Shown one piece after another: positions 1 through 9,200 of a stretch of 28,783 nt of DNA. Numbering within the stretch: the stretch's first letter is position 1; each line of letters opens with the position of its first letter. The notes beneath the pieces are model-generated. The model saw only the letters and a program-made list of their open reading frames with translations, did no database searches and was not told where the DNA came from. The stretch spans positions 1 to 28,783 of the forward strand of contig DAIDJQ010000053.1 in NCBI GenBank assembly GCA_027451305.1, written 5' to 3'. The translations under genes and the position numbers were made by a program. The DNA is from Cellulomonas sp. (lineage in GTDB: Bacteria; Actinomycetota; Actinomycetes; Actinomycetales; Cellulomonadaceae).

Positions 1-180
1 GACGCCCCGGTGGAGCCGGGCAGCTCAGGGTCGGCCGCGCTCGGCGCCGACGGCACGGTCATCGGCGTGGTCTACGCGAAGAGCTCGGACGGGCACAGCT
101 ACCTGGTACCCGTCAGCACGCTTCGGCGCATGCTGGACGACGCGTCCGCCTTCGTGCCGGCGCCGACCTGCACCGGCTGA
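1..180 (+). CDS. C-terminal end of a trypsin-like serine protease (partial)
   Basis: The frame is open from base 1 and ends at TGA 178-180, giving the last 59 residues of a protein that begins left of the window. It contains PGSSGSAALGADGTVIGVV, which matches the catalytic-serine region of trypsin-fold proteases (GxSG, Ser at fragment residue 9) followed by the usual beta strand. The protein ends soon after a lone cysteine (APTCTG). MarP-type membrane serine proteases of actinobacteria also have a C-terminal cysteine in a disulfide, so MarP is a reasonable guess, but the fragment lacks the membrane and His/Asp parts that would settle it. It is the only + strand gene and converges on the SseB-family gene with a 45-base gap. 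Confidence 0.65.
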   Translation, partial: DAPVEPGSSGSAALGADGTVIGVVYAKSSDGHSYLVPVSTLRRMLDDASAFVPAPTCTG

Positions 181-225
181 GCCGATCCCCCTGTCGGGAT
201 GGTCCGGCCGGCGCGCGCCGAGGTC

Positions 226-948
226 TCAGGCTCGGCGCAGCCGCAGCTCGAACGAGTCCACCCGCTCGGCCGTGACCGGGTCCGCCGCGAGCCGCTCACC
301 GACCTGCTGCAGCACCGCGTCCAGAGCGCTCCGGTCGAGCCCGGGACGCAGCGCAAGGTCCACGGTGACCTCGGCACGCTCACCGGGGACCACGTCGCAC
401 GACACCACGGCGGCGAGGCCGCCCATCGCGGTACGGACCGCCTCGCGCACCTCGTCCACGACCGCCCCGCCGAGCACGGCGGGCTGCCACGACCGCCCTT
501 CGGCCAGCGCGACGACGGCGGGGCGCGGCACGGTCACCGGCACGGGGCCGGCGGGATCGACGACGAGCACCGGCCACCCGTCGGACACCGCCGACAGCGC
601 CGCGCGGGACGCCTCCGCGGGGACCGGCCGGGCGTCGGGCCGCCACGCGGACATCGTCGCGACGCTGGTGAACACCGGCAGGGCCGTGCGGCCGTCGGGC
701 GTCTGCACCCCGACGACACCCGCGGCGGCCGTGGAGTCGTTCGCGTGCTCGGCAGCGGCCTCCTCGGCCGACACCTCCGCGTGCGCGAGCACCGGGACCA
801 GCACCCGGGTGCCGGCCAGCGCCGCGACGACGTCGGCCACCGAGGACGTCCCGGCGGCGTGCGCCTCGAGCACCCCGCGCAGCACGGGATCGGCCGAGCC
901 GTCGTCCTGCGCGAAGGCCGAGGTGGGCGGCAGCTCGCGCGGGGTCAC
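226..948 (-). CDS. SseB-family protein, last gene of the his operon
   Basis: 240 residues. The middle (about residues 88-112) carries the SseB N-terminal domain pattern: [13 protein letters not shown] followed by RPDARPVP, and later [13 protein letters not shown]. No signal peptide or membrane segment is visible, so it is probably cytosolic. The start is set at GTG 946-948, which overlaps the priA stop in a GTGA, so translation is likely coupled. The open frame runs further upstream inside priA, but only as a shadow. SseB-domain proteins have no agreed biochemical role in actinobacteria. Position next to priA does not prove a part in histidine synthesis. The family call is fairly secure; the function is unknown. 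Confidence 0.8.
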   Translation of the reverse strand: MTPRELPPTSAFAQDDGSADPVLRGVLEAHAAGTSSVADVVAALAGTRVLVPVLAHAEVSAEEAAAEHANDSTAAAGVVGVQTPDGRTALPVFTSVATMSAWRPDARPVPAEASRAALSAVSDGWPVLVVDPAGPVPVTVPRPAVVALAEGRSWQPAVLGGAVVDEVREAVRTAMGGLAAVVSCDVVPGERAEVTVDLALRPGLDRSALDAVLQQVGERLAADPVTAERVDSFELRLRRA

Positions 949-1688
949 GGGCGCCCGGCGACCTCCAGCGCCTCCTCCAGCGTGAAGGCGCCCGCGTACA
1001 GCGCCTTGCCGACGATGGCTCCCTCGACGCCGGCACCCACCAACGAGCGCAGCGTCCGCAGGTCGTCCAGGCTCGAGATCCCGCCGGAGGCCACCACCGG
1101 GGCCGACGTCCGGGCGCACACGGCCCGCAGCAGCTCGACGTTGGGCCCACGCAGCGTGCCGTCCTTGGTGACATCGGTGACGACGTACCGCGCGCACCCC
1201 GCCTCGTCGAGCCGGGCGAGCACCTCCCACAGGTCGCCGCCCTCGCGCGTCCAGCCCCGCGCGGCCAGCGTCGTGCCGCGCACGTCGAGGCCGACGGCCA
1301 CCCGGTCCCCGTGGGCGGCGATCGCGCCCGCCGTCCACTCCGGGTCCTCGAGGGCAGCCGTGCCCAGGTTGACCCGGGCGGCCCCGGTGGACAACGCCCG
1401 CTCGATGGAGGCGTCGTCCCGGATGCCGCCGGACAGCTCCACCCGCACCCCGAGCTCGGAGAGCCGCGCCGCCACGTCGGCGAGCAGGACGGCGTTCGAA
1501 CCACGGCCGAACGCCGCGTCGAGATCCACCAGGTGCACCCACTCGGCACCGGCCCGCTGCCAGGCCAACGCCGCGTCGAGCGCATCGCCGTACCCGGTCT
1601 CCGACCCCGCCTCGCCCTGCACCAGCCGGACGGCCTGGCCGTCCACCACGTCGACCGCCGGCAGCAGCTGCAGGCGCGGCTCGCTCAT
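945..1688 (-). CDS. priA: PriA, ProFAR/PRA isomerase (HisA/TrpF dual type)
   Basis: 247-residue TIM barrel. In actinobacteria this enzyme isomerises ProFAR in histidine synthesis and phosphoribosylanthranilate in tryptophan synthesis. Visible: [13 protein letters not shown] with likely catalytic Asp13, VDLD at 53-56, SGGIR at 86-90, GLDVRG at 133-138, the PriA-type RGW (Arg144, Trp146), and TDVTKDGT with Asp176 as likely second catalytic acid. The RGW pair corresponds by position to the Arg/Trp of mycobacterial PriA that switch between the two substrates, which favours PriA over a HisA-only enzyme. The ATG at 1686-1688 has a GAGGAG ribosome site 8 bases upstream. The stop overlaps the SseB-family start. 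Whether trpF exists elsewhere cannot be told here. Confidence 0.93.
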   Translation of the reverse strand: MSEPRLQLLPAVDVVDGQAVRLVQGEAGSETGYGDALDAALAWQRAGAEWVHLVDLDAAFGRGSNAVLLADVAARLSELGVRVELSGGIRDDASIERALSTGAARVNLGTAALEDPEWTAGAIAAHGDRVAVGLDVRGTTLAARGWTREGGDLWEVLARLDEAGCARYVVTDVTKDGTLRGPNVELLRAVCARTSAPVVASGGISSLDDLRTLRSLVGAGVEGAIVGKALYAGAFTLEEALEVAGRP

Positions 1689-1737
1689 CTCTCGTGCTCC
1701 TCGTGTCGGGGTGCTGTGGTGCCGTGGACGCCGTGGT

Positions 1738-2388
1738 TCAGCGCAAGGTGCCGACCCAGTGGGCCAGCAGCTCCGCGCCGGCGTCCCCGGACTTCTCGGG
1801 GTGGAACTGGGTCGCTGCGAGCGGGCCGTTCTCGACGGCTGCGACGAAGCGGTCGCCGTGCTCGGCCCAGGTGACCAGGGGCGCGGTCAGCGGTCCGGGA
1901 CGGGGCATCGTCTCCGCCAGGGGGAACGAGCGCGCGGCGTAGGAGTGCACGAAGTAGAAGCGCTGGTCCTCGAGCCCGGCGAACAGCGTGGACCCTGCCG
2001 GGACCTCGACGGTCGCCCAGCCCATGTGCGGGACGACCGGCGCCTCCAGCCGGTCGACGAGCCCGGGCCACTCGCCGAGACCCGCGGTCCGCAGGCCGTG
2101 CTCGACGCCCTCGGTGAACATCACCTGCATGCCGACGCAGATGCCCAGGACGGGCCGCCCACCCGCGAGCCGTCGGTCCACCACCTGGTCGCCACCGACG
2201 GCCCGGAGCCCCGCCATGACCGCTGCGAACGCCCCCACGCCGGGGACGACGAGACCGTCTGCCTGCTGGGCACGTTCCTTGTCGGCGGTCAGCTCCACCT
2301 GCGCACCGACGCGTTCGAGGGCGCGGACCGCCGACCGCACGTTGCCGAAGCCGTAGTCGAGGACCACGACGCGGGGCTGCTGGGGCAC
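1738..2388 (-). CDS. hisH: HisH, glutaminase subunit of imidazole glycerol phosphate synthase
   Basis: 216 residues, normal length for the family. Class I glutamine amidotransferase that feeds ammonia to HisF to make imidazole glycerol phosphate and AICAR. Catalytic triad: Cys84 in GICVGMQ, His196 and Glu198 in QFHPEKSG. The oxyanion-strand region VVPGVGAF is at 48-54, and PHMGW (120-124) is the HisH-type motif. hisF is not in this window. The start is GTG 2386-2388; a TACCCT hexamer sits 6 bases before it, and no Shine-Dalgarno sequence is visible, so the message may be leaderless. The gene follows the uncharacterised gene by 42 bases, and priA begins 49 bases after its stop. Confidence 0.95.
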   Translation of the reverse strand: MPQQPRVVVLDYGFGNVRSAVRALERVGAQVELTADKERAQQADGLVVPGVGAFAAVMAGLRAVGGDQVVDRRLAGGRPVLGICVGMQVMFTEGVEHGLRTAGLGEWPGLVDRLEAPVVPHMGWATVEVPAGSTLFAGLEDQRFYFVHSYAARSFPLAETMPRPGPLTAPLVTWAEHGDRFVAAVENGPLAATQFHPEKSGDAGAELLAHWVGTLR

Positions 2389-2394
2389 GCCGTC

Positions 2395-2400
2395 AGGGTA
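2395..2400 (-). promoter_or_regulatory. Candidate -10 hexamer for a leaderless hisH transcript
   Basis: TACCCT on the minus strand ends 6 bases before the GTG of hisH, so transcription would begin at or next to the start codon. No convincing -35 is visible. It supports separate transcription of hisH-priA-sseB after the hairpin at 2429-2445. The match is TANNNT only. Confidence 0.35.
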
Positions 2401-2428
2401 CCCGGGCGACGGCGACCCACCCGAACCG

Positions 2429-2445
2429 CGTCAGCCGCGCTGACG
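2429..2445 (-). terminator. Short GC-rich hairpin at the end of the gene after hisB
   Basis: Perfect 7-base arms (CGTCAGC and GCTGACG on the + strand) around a 3-base loop, including the stop codon of the uncharacterised gene. There is no T-run. It could be a weak terminator or a message-stabilising or attenuating hairpin inside the operon. Confidence 0.35.
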
Positions 2446-2991
2446 GCGCACGGCCAGCGCGCGCAGGGCCTTCCACCGGGACATCCCGACGCTGGTCACC
2501 ACGCCCGGCACGTCGGCGGGTCGCAGCCCGCTGATCAGGAGGTCCTCGAGCAGCTCGGGCGCGTCCGCCAGCACCAGGCCCGGCGGCAGCTCCCGGGTGC
2601 GCTCCCCTGCAACCCAGTGGGTGGCGGACACCTGCTGCTCACGGCGCTCGAGGAGCACCACGGGCACGGCACGCAGCAGCTCGGAGATCGCAGCGGCGGC
2701 CTGCTCCCCCGCCGCCGGGTCACGCAGCACGGCGATCGCGCCGACCGCAGACGGCACCGCGTCGACGTCGACCTTCGCCAGCGCGCACGTCGCCGCCAGC
2801 GGTCCGGGGTCGGCGACGGGGGTGACGACGAGAGCCACGGACGGCGTCTCGTCGTCCAGCTCGGACAGGTCGTCCGGGATCTCCAACCCGGCCAGCGGGT
2901 CCCCGTCCATGACCGCTTCCGACGACGGCTCCGCGGGCGGCCGTGGCTCCTCGTCCGGCGCGCCGGACGAGGAGCCGTGCTCGCCGATCAC
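2431..2991 (-). CDS. Uncharacterised protein encoded between hisB and hisH
   Basis: 186 residues; I do not recognise the family. Residues 1-50 are acidic and rich in Pro, Ser and Glu, so probably disordered. From residue 51 there are hydrophobic strand-like stretches ([10 protein letters not shown] at 51-60, AIAVLRD at 85-91, VPVVLLER at 109-116) alternating with Ala-rich helices, suggesting a small alpha/beta domain. The end is basic ([16 protein letters not shown]). No signal peptide, membrane segment or metal motif is seen. GTG 2989-2991 overlaps the hisB stop in a GTGA, so it is translationally coupled to hisB and is a real gene. An accessory or regulatory role in the his operon is only an inference from position. 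Confidence 0.8.
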   Translation of the reverse strand: MIGEHGSSSGAPDEEPRPPAEPSSEAVMDGDPLAGLEIPDDLSELDDETPSVALVVTPVADPGPLAATCALAKVDVDAVPSAVGAIAVLRDPAAGEQAAAAISELLRAVPVVLLERREQQVSATHWVAGERTRELPPGLVLADAPELLEDLLISGLRPADVPGVVTSVGMSRWKALRALAVRRQRG

Positions 2992-3590
2992 AGCGCACCC
3001 TTCGTCGAGGGCACGCCCTCGACGCGGGGGTCGAGCGCGACGGCGGCGCGCAGCGCCCGCGCGAGGGCCTTGAACTGCGCCTCGACGATGTGGTGGGGGT
3101 CCCGCCCGGCGAGCACGCGCACGTGGATGGTCATCGCGGCGTGGTGCGCGATCGACTCGAGCACGTGGGCCGTGAGGGCGCCTGTGAAGTGACCGCCGAT
3201 CAGGTGGTACTGCTGACCGGCCGGCTCGCCGGAGTGCACGAAGTACGGCCGCCCGGAGACGTCCACGACGGCCTGCGCCAGGGCCTCGTCGAGCGGCACG
3301 GTGGCGTCACCGAAGCGGGCGATGCCGCGCTTGTCACCCAGCGCCTGGAGCAGCGCCTCGCCGAGCACGATCGCCGTGTCCTCCACCGTGTGGTGCACGT
3401 CGATGTGCGTGTCGCCGCGGGAGTGCACGGACAGGTCGAGCAGGGCGTGCTTGCCGAGGGCCGTCAGCATGTGGTCGTAGAACGGCACGCCCGTGTCGAT
3501 CTGCGTGCGCCCCGACCCGTCGAGGTCGAGCTCGACCACCACGCTCGACTCGCTCGTCGTGCGCTCCACCCGCGCCGTCCGACCGCTCAC
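2988..3590 (-). CDS. hisB: HisB, imidazoleglycerol-phosphate dehydratase
   Basis: 200 residues, the monofunctional dehydratase length with no phosphatase domain. It converts imidazole glycerol phosphate to imidazole acetol phosphate. The two metal (Mn) motifs are clear: HHTVED at 66-71 and [14 protein letters not shown] at 166-179. Also seen are GVPFYDHML at 34-42 and a VDVSGRPY segment at 109-116. The GTG at 3588-3590 overlaps the hisC stop (GTGA), and the hisB stop overlaps the next gene in the same way, so hisC, hisB and the uncharacterised gene form one coupled block. A longer open frame upstream lies inside hisC and is not coding. Confidence 0.96.
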   Translation of the reverse strand: MSGRTARVERTTSESSVVVELDLDGSGRTQIDTGVPFYDHMLTALGKHALLDLSVHSRGDTHIDVHHTVEDTAIVLGEALLQALGDKRGIARFGDATVPLDEALAQAVVDVSGRPYFVHSGEPAGQQYHLIGGHFTGALTAHVLESIAHHAAMTIHVRVLAGRDPHHIVEAQFKALARALRAAVALDPRVEGVPSTKGAL

Positions 3591-4702
3591 AGTCCCGCCA
3601 CCTCCACCAGGGCGGCCTTGAAGGCCGCCGTCTCCTCGGGCGTCCCGACGGACACCCGCAGCCAGCCGGCCGGCCCGACCTCGCGGATCAGCACCCCCCG
3701 GTCGAGCAGACCCTGCCAGACGCCGTGCGGATCGTCGAGGACGCCGAAGAGCACGAAGTTCGCGTCGGAGTCGGCTGCCGTCAGACCGCGCTCCCGCAGC
3801 CATGCGACGAGCGCGTCCCGCTCGTCCCGCAGGCCGCCCACCTGAGCCATCAGCTCGTCGGCGTGCGCCAGGGCGGCGCGTGCGACCGCCTGGGTCACCG
3901 CCGAGAGGTGGTACGGCAGGCGCACGACGCGCAGGGCGTCCACGAGCTCGGTGCTGGCCGCGAGGTAGCCGACCCGGCCACCGGCCAGCCCGAAGGCCTT
4001 GGACATGGTGCGGCTCACTGCGAGGTTCGGGTGCTCGGCCAGCAGCTCGAGCGCCGAGGGCGTGCCACGGCGACGGAACTCCCCGTACGCCTCGTCGACG
4101 ACGACGACGCAACCACCGGGCACCGCTGCGGCCGCCTCGAGCACCGCCGCGACCGTGGTCGCCGGCAGGGAGGTCCCGGTCGGGTTGTTGGGGCTGGCCA
4201 GCAGCACCACGCTCGGCGCCTCCCTCGCGACGACGTCCCGCGCGTGCGCCGGGTCGAGGCTGAAGTCGTCCGCACGGCGGCCGGTCACCCAGCGGGTCGA
4301 GGTGTCACGCGCGTACTCCGGGTACATCGAGTAGGTCGGCGCGAACGAGACCGCCGTGCGGCCCGGACCGCCGAACGCCTGCAGCAGGTGCAGCATCACC
4401 TCGTTGGACCCGTTGGCCGCCCAGATCTGCGCCGGGTCCAGCCGGACGCCGGACTCGGCGGCGAGGTAGGCCGCCAGGTCCGCCCGCAGGTCCGCGAAGT
4501 CCCGGTCGGGGTAGCGGTTCAGCGTGCCGGCGGCTGCCCGCACCGCTGCGGCGATGTCCTCCACCACTGCGGCGGACGGCGGATACGGGTTCTCGTTGAC
4601 GTTGAGCCGCACCGGCACGTCCAGCTGGGGCGCCCCGTAGGGGTGCAGACCCGCCAGTTCGGGTCGCAGGGGCAGGGCGGCACGCGGCTGGTCGGCGGTC
4701 AC
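3587..4702 (-). CDS. hisC: HisC, histidinol-phosphate aminotransferase
   Basis: 371 residues, fold type I PLP enzyme that transaminates imidazole acetol phosphate to histidinol phosphate with glutamate. Visible: [11 protein letters not shown] near 33-43, ANGSNEV at 96-102, SPNNPTG at 170-176 (substrate and PLP contacts), DEAYGEF at 203-209 with Asp203 for the pyridine nitrogen, [17 protein letters not shown] with the Schiff-base Lys235, and a C-terminal [11 protein letters not shown]. The start is GTG 4700-4702. It lies 73 bases after the hisD stop, with TAGACT 6 bases before it and no Shine-Dalgarno sequence. Related aminotransferases acting on aromatic substrates exist, but the his operon context fixes the call. 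Confidence 0.96.
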   Translation of the reverse strand: MTADQPRAALPLRPELAGLHPYGAPQLDVPVRLNVNENPYPPSAAVVEDIAAAVRAAAGTLNRYPDRDFADLRADLAAYLAAESGVRLDPAQIWAANGSNEVMLHLLQAFGGPGRTAVSFAPTYSMYPEYARDTSTRWVTGRRADDFSLDPAHARDVVAREAPSVVLLASPNNPTGTSLPATTVAAVLEAAAAVPGGCVVVVDEAYGEFRRRGTPSALELLAEHPNLAVSRTMSKAFGLAGGRVGYLAASTELVDALRVVRLPYHLSAVTQAVARAALAHADELMAQVGGLRDERDALVAWLRERGLTAADSDANFVLFGVLDDPHGVWQGLLDRGVLIREVGPAGWLRVSVGTPEETAAFKAALVEVAGL

Positions 4703-4708
4703 CGGACG

Positions 4709-4714
4709 AGTCTA
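4709..4714 (-). promoter_or_regulatory. Candidate -10 hexamer for a leaderless hisC transcript
   Basis: TAGACT on the minus strand ends 6 bases before GTG 4702. The same hexamer precedes hisD and lspA with nearly the same spacing. No clear -35 at 17-18 bases. It would give hisC an internal promoter in the his operon. Confidence 0.45.
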
Positions 4715-4775
4715 GGGAGCGAGACGCAGCGCCAGGCGGCGGTCCGTGCACTGGTCGAACGGTCCGCGACTCGGC

Positions 4776-6098
4776 TCAGAACCGCGCGCGGACGGCCTCT
4801 CCGTGGGCCGGGAGCCGCTCGGCGTCGGCCAGCGCGACCACCCGGTCCGCCACCGCAGCGAGCGCGTCGGCGTCGTACTCCACCACCTGGACCGGGCGGA
4901 CGAACGAGTGCACGCCGAGCCCGCTGGTGAAGTGCGACGAGCCCCCGGTGGGCAGGACGTGGTTGGAGCCGGCCATGTAGTCGCCGAGCGAGACCGGTGA
5001 GTAGGGCCCGACGAAGATCGCGCCGGCACTGGTCACCTGCTCGGCAAGGGCCGCGGCATCCGCCGTCTGGATCTCCAGGTGCTCGGCGCCGTACGCGTTG
5101 ACCACCTCGAGCCCGGTCGCCACGTCGTCCACCAGGACGATCGCCGACTGGGTCCCGGCGAGCGCCGTCGCCACCCGTGCCGCGTTGGCGGTGGCCGGTG
5201 CGATCACCTGCAGCCGCTGCTCCACGGCATCGGCGAGCTCGACCGAGGGCGTCACCAGCACAGCGGCCGCCAGCGGGTCGTGCTCCGCCTGCGACACCAG
5301 GTCGGCCGCGACGTGCGTGGGGTCGGCGGTGGCGTCCGCGAGGATCGCGATCTCGGTCGGCCCCGCCTCGGCGTCGATGCCGACCCGCCCGCGCACCAGC
5401 CGCTTGGCGGCGGCGACGTACACGTTGCCCGGGCCCGTGATCACGTCCACCGGTTCGCACAGCACCGCGCCGTCCCGCTCGTCCTGGCCCGCGGCGCCGT
5501 ACGCGAACATCGCGACGGCCTGTGCGCCGCCGACCGCGTACACCTCGTCGACCCCGAGGATCGCGCAGGTGCCCAGCACGACGGGGTCCGGCAGGCCGCC
5601 ACGGTCCCGCTGCGGAGGCGAGGCGACAGCCAGCGACCCGACGCCGGCCTCCTGTGCAGCGACCACGTTCATCACCACGGACGACGGGTACACGGCGAGA
5701 CCGCCCGGCACGTAGAGGCCGACGCGCCGCACCGGGATCCAGCGCTGCCGGACGTGCGCGCCCGGAGCCAGGTCCGTGGACAGCGGCGCCGGACGCTGGT
5801 CGGCGTGCACCTGGCGCACCCGACGGATGGTCTCCTCGAGGGCCGCCCGGACGACCGGGTCGAGGGCTTCGGCGGCGGCGCTCAGCACCTCGGCGGGGAC
5901 CCGCAGGTGCTCCGGTCGCACGCCGTCGAACCGCTCGCCCAGCTCCCGGAGCGCGGCCGCGCCGCGGGTCCGGACGGCCTCCAGCACCGGCAGAACGGTG
6001 GCGACGGCGTGCTCCACGTCGAGCTCGGCGCGGGGCAGCACGTCGATCAGCTCGCGGCGGGACAGGGTGCGGCCGCGCAGGTCGATGCGGGAGATCAC
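4776..6098 (-). CDS. hisD: HisD, histidinol dehydrogenase
   Basis: 440 residues, normal family length. NAD-dependent, zinc-containing enzyme doing the last two steps, histidinol to histidine. Visible: [16 protein letters not shown] at 129-144, [14 protein letters not shown] at 222-235, AGPTEI at 245-250, and the probable zinc and catalytic residues Gln270 and His273 (SQAEHDP), Glu339 and His340 (GAEHLEI), Asp373 ([15 protein letters not shown]) and His432 (LPAHGEA). The start is set at GTG 6096-6098 (MISRIDLRG), the usual N-terminus of this family. The frame stays open upstream, but that sequence has no homology-like character. TAGACT lies 7 bases upstream, so a leaderless message and no leader-peptide attenuator are expected. 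First gene of the his operon. Confidence 0.96.
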   Translation of the reverse strand: MISRIDLRGRTLSRRELIDVLPRAELDVEHAVATVLPVLEAVRTRGAAALRELGERFDGVRPEHLRVPAEVLSAAAEALDPVVRAALEETIRRVRQVHADQRPAPLSTDLAPGAHVRQRWIPVRRVGLYVPGGLAVYPSSVVMNVVAAQEAGVGSLAVASPPQRDRGGLPDPVVLGTCAILGVDEVYAVGGAQAVAMFAYGAAGQDERDGAVLCEPVDVITGPGNVYVAAAKRLVRGRVGIDAEAGPTEIAILADATADPTHVAADLVSQAEHDPLAAAVLVTPSVELADAVEQRLQVIAPATANAARVATALAGTQSAIVLVDDVATGLEVVNAYGAEHLEIQTADAAALAEQVTSAGAIFVGPYSPVSLGDYMAGSNHVLPTGGSSHFTSGLGVHSFVRPVQVVEYDADALAAVADRVVALADAERLPAHGEAVRARF

Positions 6099-6105
6099 GG
6101 ACGGC

Positions 6106-6111
6106 AGTCTA
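6106..6111 (-). promoter_or_regulatory. Candidate -10 hexamer for a leaderless his operon transcript
   Basis: TAGACT ends 7 bases before the hisD GTG, placing the transcription start at about the first base of the codon. No recognisable -35. This would be the main promoter of the his operon, lying between hisD and the dnaE hairpins. Confidence 0.5.
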
Positions 6112-6170
6112 GGCGGGGGCCGGTCGCCGGACCGGGGCCGTCCGTCCGGCCACGGGTCGCCGGCCGCCCC

Positions 6171-6207
6171 GACGGCCGCGGCCGTCAGGCTCGACACGTC
6201 CCGAGCC
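6171..6207 (-). terminator. Tandem hairpins downstream of dnaE
   Basis: Two adjacent stems follow the dnaE stop (6237): GGCTCG/CGAGCC with an 8-base loop at 6188-6207, and a perfect 16-base palindrome GACGGCCGCGGCCGTC at 6171-6186. There is no T-run, as is common in actinobacterial terminators. The position between dnaE and the his promoter fits a terminator. Confidence 0.5.
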
Positions 6208-6236
6208 CGCTCACCGCAGGCGCCGCGACGATGACG

Positions 6237-9200
6237 TCAGGAGGCCAGGCAGCCGGGGCCGAGCAGAGCCTTGAGGTCGCCGAACAAGGCCGGGGTGCGC
6301 TCGACCCGCAGCCCGTCCCCGAGCCGCATCACGGTGGCGCGCCCCGGGCTCGTCAGCCGCAGCCGCACCTCGGTCACCCCGGGATGGGTCCCGAGCACCT
6401 CGCGCAGGCGCTCCACCACGGGCGGCGTGCACCGCGCGACAGGCAGGGACACGAGGAGCGGGGCGTCGGTCCCGGCGGACACGTCGGGCAGCGTCACCTC
6501 GGCAGCCTGGAGCTGGAGCTGCTCGTCACGTCGCCGGACCCGGCCCCGGACCACCAGCACCGCGTCCTCGGCGAGCACCGTGGAGTACGCGAGGTAGGTC
6601 TCCCCGAAGAACAGGACCTCGAGCGAGCCCTCCATGTCCTCCAGGGTGATGACCGCCCAAGGGTTGCCCTGCTTGGACATCTTGCGCTGCAGCGACGTGA
6701 CCAGGCCTGCGACCACCACGGTGGACCCGTCCGGCCGGGCCTCGTCCGCGATCAGCGTGGCGATCGAGACGTCCGCCGCCGTCGCCAGCACGTGCTCCAG
6801 GCCCGACAGCGGGTGGTCGGACACGTACAGGCCGAGCATCTCCCGCTCGAAGGCGAGGCGCTGCCGCTTGTCCCAGTCCGGCACGTCCGGCACCGTGACC
6901 GCGAACCCCGACGCGGCCCCGTCGTCCGCCCCGCCCATCAGGTCCGCGAACAGGTCGAACTGGCCCTCGGCCTCGCGGCGCTTGACGCCGATCACCGAGT
7001 CCACCGCCTGCTCGTGCACCAGCAGCAGGCCCCGGCGGGAGTGTCCTAGGGAGTCGAACGCCCCTGCCTTGACCAGCGACTCGATGGTGCGCTTGTTGCA
7101 GACCACCGCCGGCACCTTGTCCAGGAAGTCGGTGAACGAGGTGAACTCACCCTTCTCCTCGCGGGCCCGGACGATGGCGTCCACCACGTTGGCGCCGACG
7201 TTGCGCACGGCGGTGAGGCCGAACCGGATGTCCGTCCCGACGGCCGTGAACGTCCCGGCCGACGAGTTCACGTCCGGCGGCAGCACCGTGATACCCATGT
7301 GCCGGCACTCGCCGAGGTACAGCGCGGACTTGTCCTTGTCGTCGCGCACGCTGGTCAGCAGCGCGGCCATGTACTCGGTCGGGTAGTTCGCCTTGAGGAA
7401 CGCCGTCCAGTAGGAGACGACGCCGTAGGCCGCGGAGTGCGCCTTGTTGAACGCGTACCCGGCGAACGGGACGAGGGTGTCCCACACCGCCTGGATCGCG
7501 CCGTCGGAGTAGCCGTTCGCCCGGCAGCCCGCCTGGAACGGGACGAACTCCTTCTCCAGGATCTCCTTCTTCTTCTTGCCCATCGCGCGGCGCAGCAGGT
7601 CGGCCTGGCCGAGGGTGTAGCCGGCGAGCTTCTGGGCGGCGCGCTGCACCTGCTCCTGGTAGACGATCAGGCCGTAGGTGATCCCGACGACGTCCTGCAG
7701 CGGCTCCTCGAGCTCCGGGTGGATGGGCTCGACGTTCTGCAGCCTGTTCTTGCGCAACGCGTAGTTGATGTGGGAGTTCATGCCCATCGGGCCCGGCCGG
7801 TAGAGCGCGATGACGGCGGAGATGTCCTCGAAGTTGTCGGGACGCATCTGCCGGAGCAGGGCGCGCATGGGGCCGCCGTCGAGCTGGAAGACGCCCAGGG
7901 TGTCACCGCGGGCGAGCAGGTCGTACGTCGGCTGGTCGTCGAGGGGCGTCTCCTCGATCAGGATCGCGGGCTTGCCGTTGGCGACGATGTTGGCCAGCGC
8001 GTCGTCGAGGATCGTCAGGTTGCGCAGCCCGAGGAAGTCCATCTTGATCAGGCCGAGCGCCTCGGACGCGGGCTGGTCGAACTGCGTGATGATCGCCCCG
8101 TCCTGGGGGCGCTTCATGATCGGCACGACGTCCGTGAGCGGGACGCTGGACATGATGACGCCTGCGGCGTGCACACCCCACTGCCGCTTGAGGTTCTCCA
8201 GGCCGCGTGCCGTCTCCAGCACCCGCTGCGCCTCGGGGTCGGCGGCGACGACCTGGCGGAACTCCTCCGCCTCGGCGTAGCGGTCGTTCGACGAGTCGTA
8301 CATGCCTGCCAGCGACACGTCCTTGCCCATCACCGCAGGCGGCATCGCCTTGGTGAGCTTGTCCCCCATCGCGAACGGCAGCCCCAGCACCCGGGACGCG
8401 TCCTTCAGCGCCTGCTTCGCCTTGATGGTGCCGTAGGTGACGATCTGGGACACCCGGTCGTCGCCGTACTTGTCCGTGACGTACCGGATCACCTCACCGC
8501 GCCGACGCTCGTCGAAGTCGACGTCGACGTCCGGCCAGGAGATGCGCTCCGGGTTGAGGAACCGCTCGAAGATCAGCCCGTGCTTGAGCGGGTCCAGCTC
8601 GGTGATGCCCATCGCGTAGGACGCCATGGAACCGGCGGCCGACCCACGGCCCGGACCCACCCGGATCCCCTGGGACTTGGACCAGTTGATGAAGTCCGCG
8701 ACGACCAGGAAGTAGCCGGAGAACCCGAGCTGCGTGATCACGCCCGTCTCGTACTCCGCCTGGCGACGCACGTCCTCGGGCACCTGACCGTGGTAGCGCC
8801 GCTGCAGCCCCCGCTCGACCTCCTTGATGAACCAGGAGTCCTCGTTCTCCCCCGCCGGGGTATCGAACCGGGGCATGTAGTTGACGCCGGTGGTGAACCC
8901 GACCTCGCACTGCTCCGCGATCAGCAGGGTGTTGTCGCACGCCTCCGGCAGCTCGGCCCAGACGGTTCGCATCTCCTGCGCCGACTGCAGGTAGTACCCC
9001 GTGCCACCGAAGGCGAACCGGCTGCCGCCCTGGTCGGACGTCGGCTCGTCGAGCGTCGAGCCCGACTGGACGGCGAGCAGCACCTCGTGCGCGTGCGCGT
9101 CCTCCTTGCGCGTGTAGTGCAGGTCGTTGGTCGCCACGAGCGGTGCGCCCAGCTGCTCGGCGATGCGCAGCAGGTCCTTGATCACCCGACGTTCGATGTC

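Noticed and set aside
181..225. Bidirectional terminator between the protease and the SseB-family gene
   Set aside because: Only a 5-base stem (ATCCC/GGGAT, 185-189 and 196-200) is present, too weak in GC-rich DNA to call.
199..3192. A 997-codon open frame on the + strand across the his genes
   Set aside because: It is antisense to sseB, priA, hisH, the uncharacterised gene and part of hisB, all supported by motifs and overlaps. Long antisense frames are expected at this GC content, and its translation is low-complexity Arg/His/Gly-rich.
6099..6236. Histidine leader peptide, T-box or riboswitch before hisD
   Set aside because: The likely transcript starts at the hisD codon, and the gap holds only the dnaE hairpins. 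No His-rich small frame or T-box-like sequence is visible.
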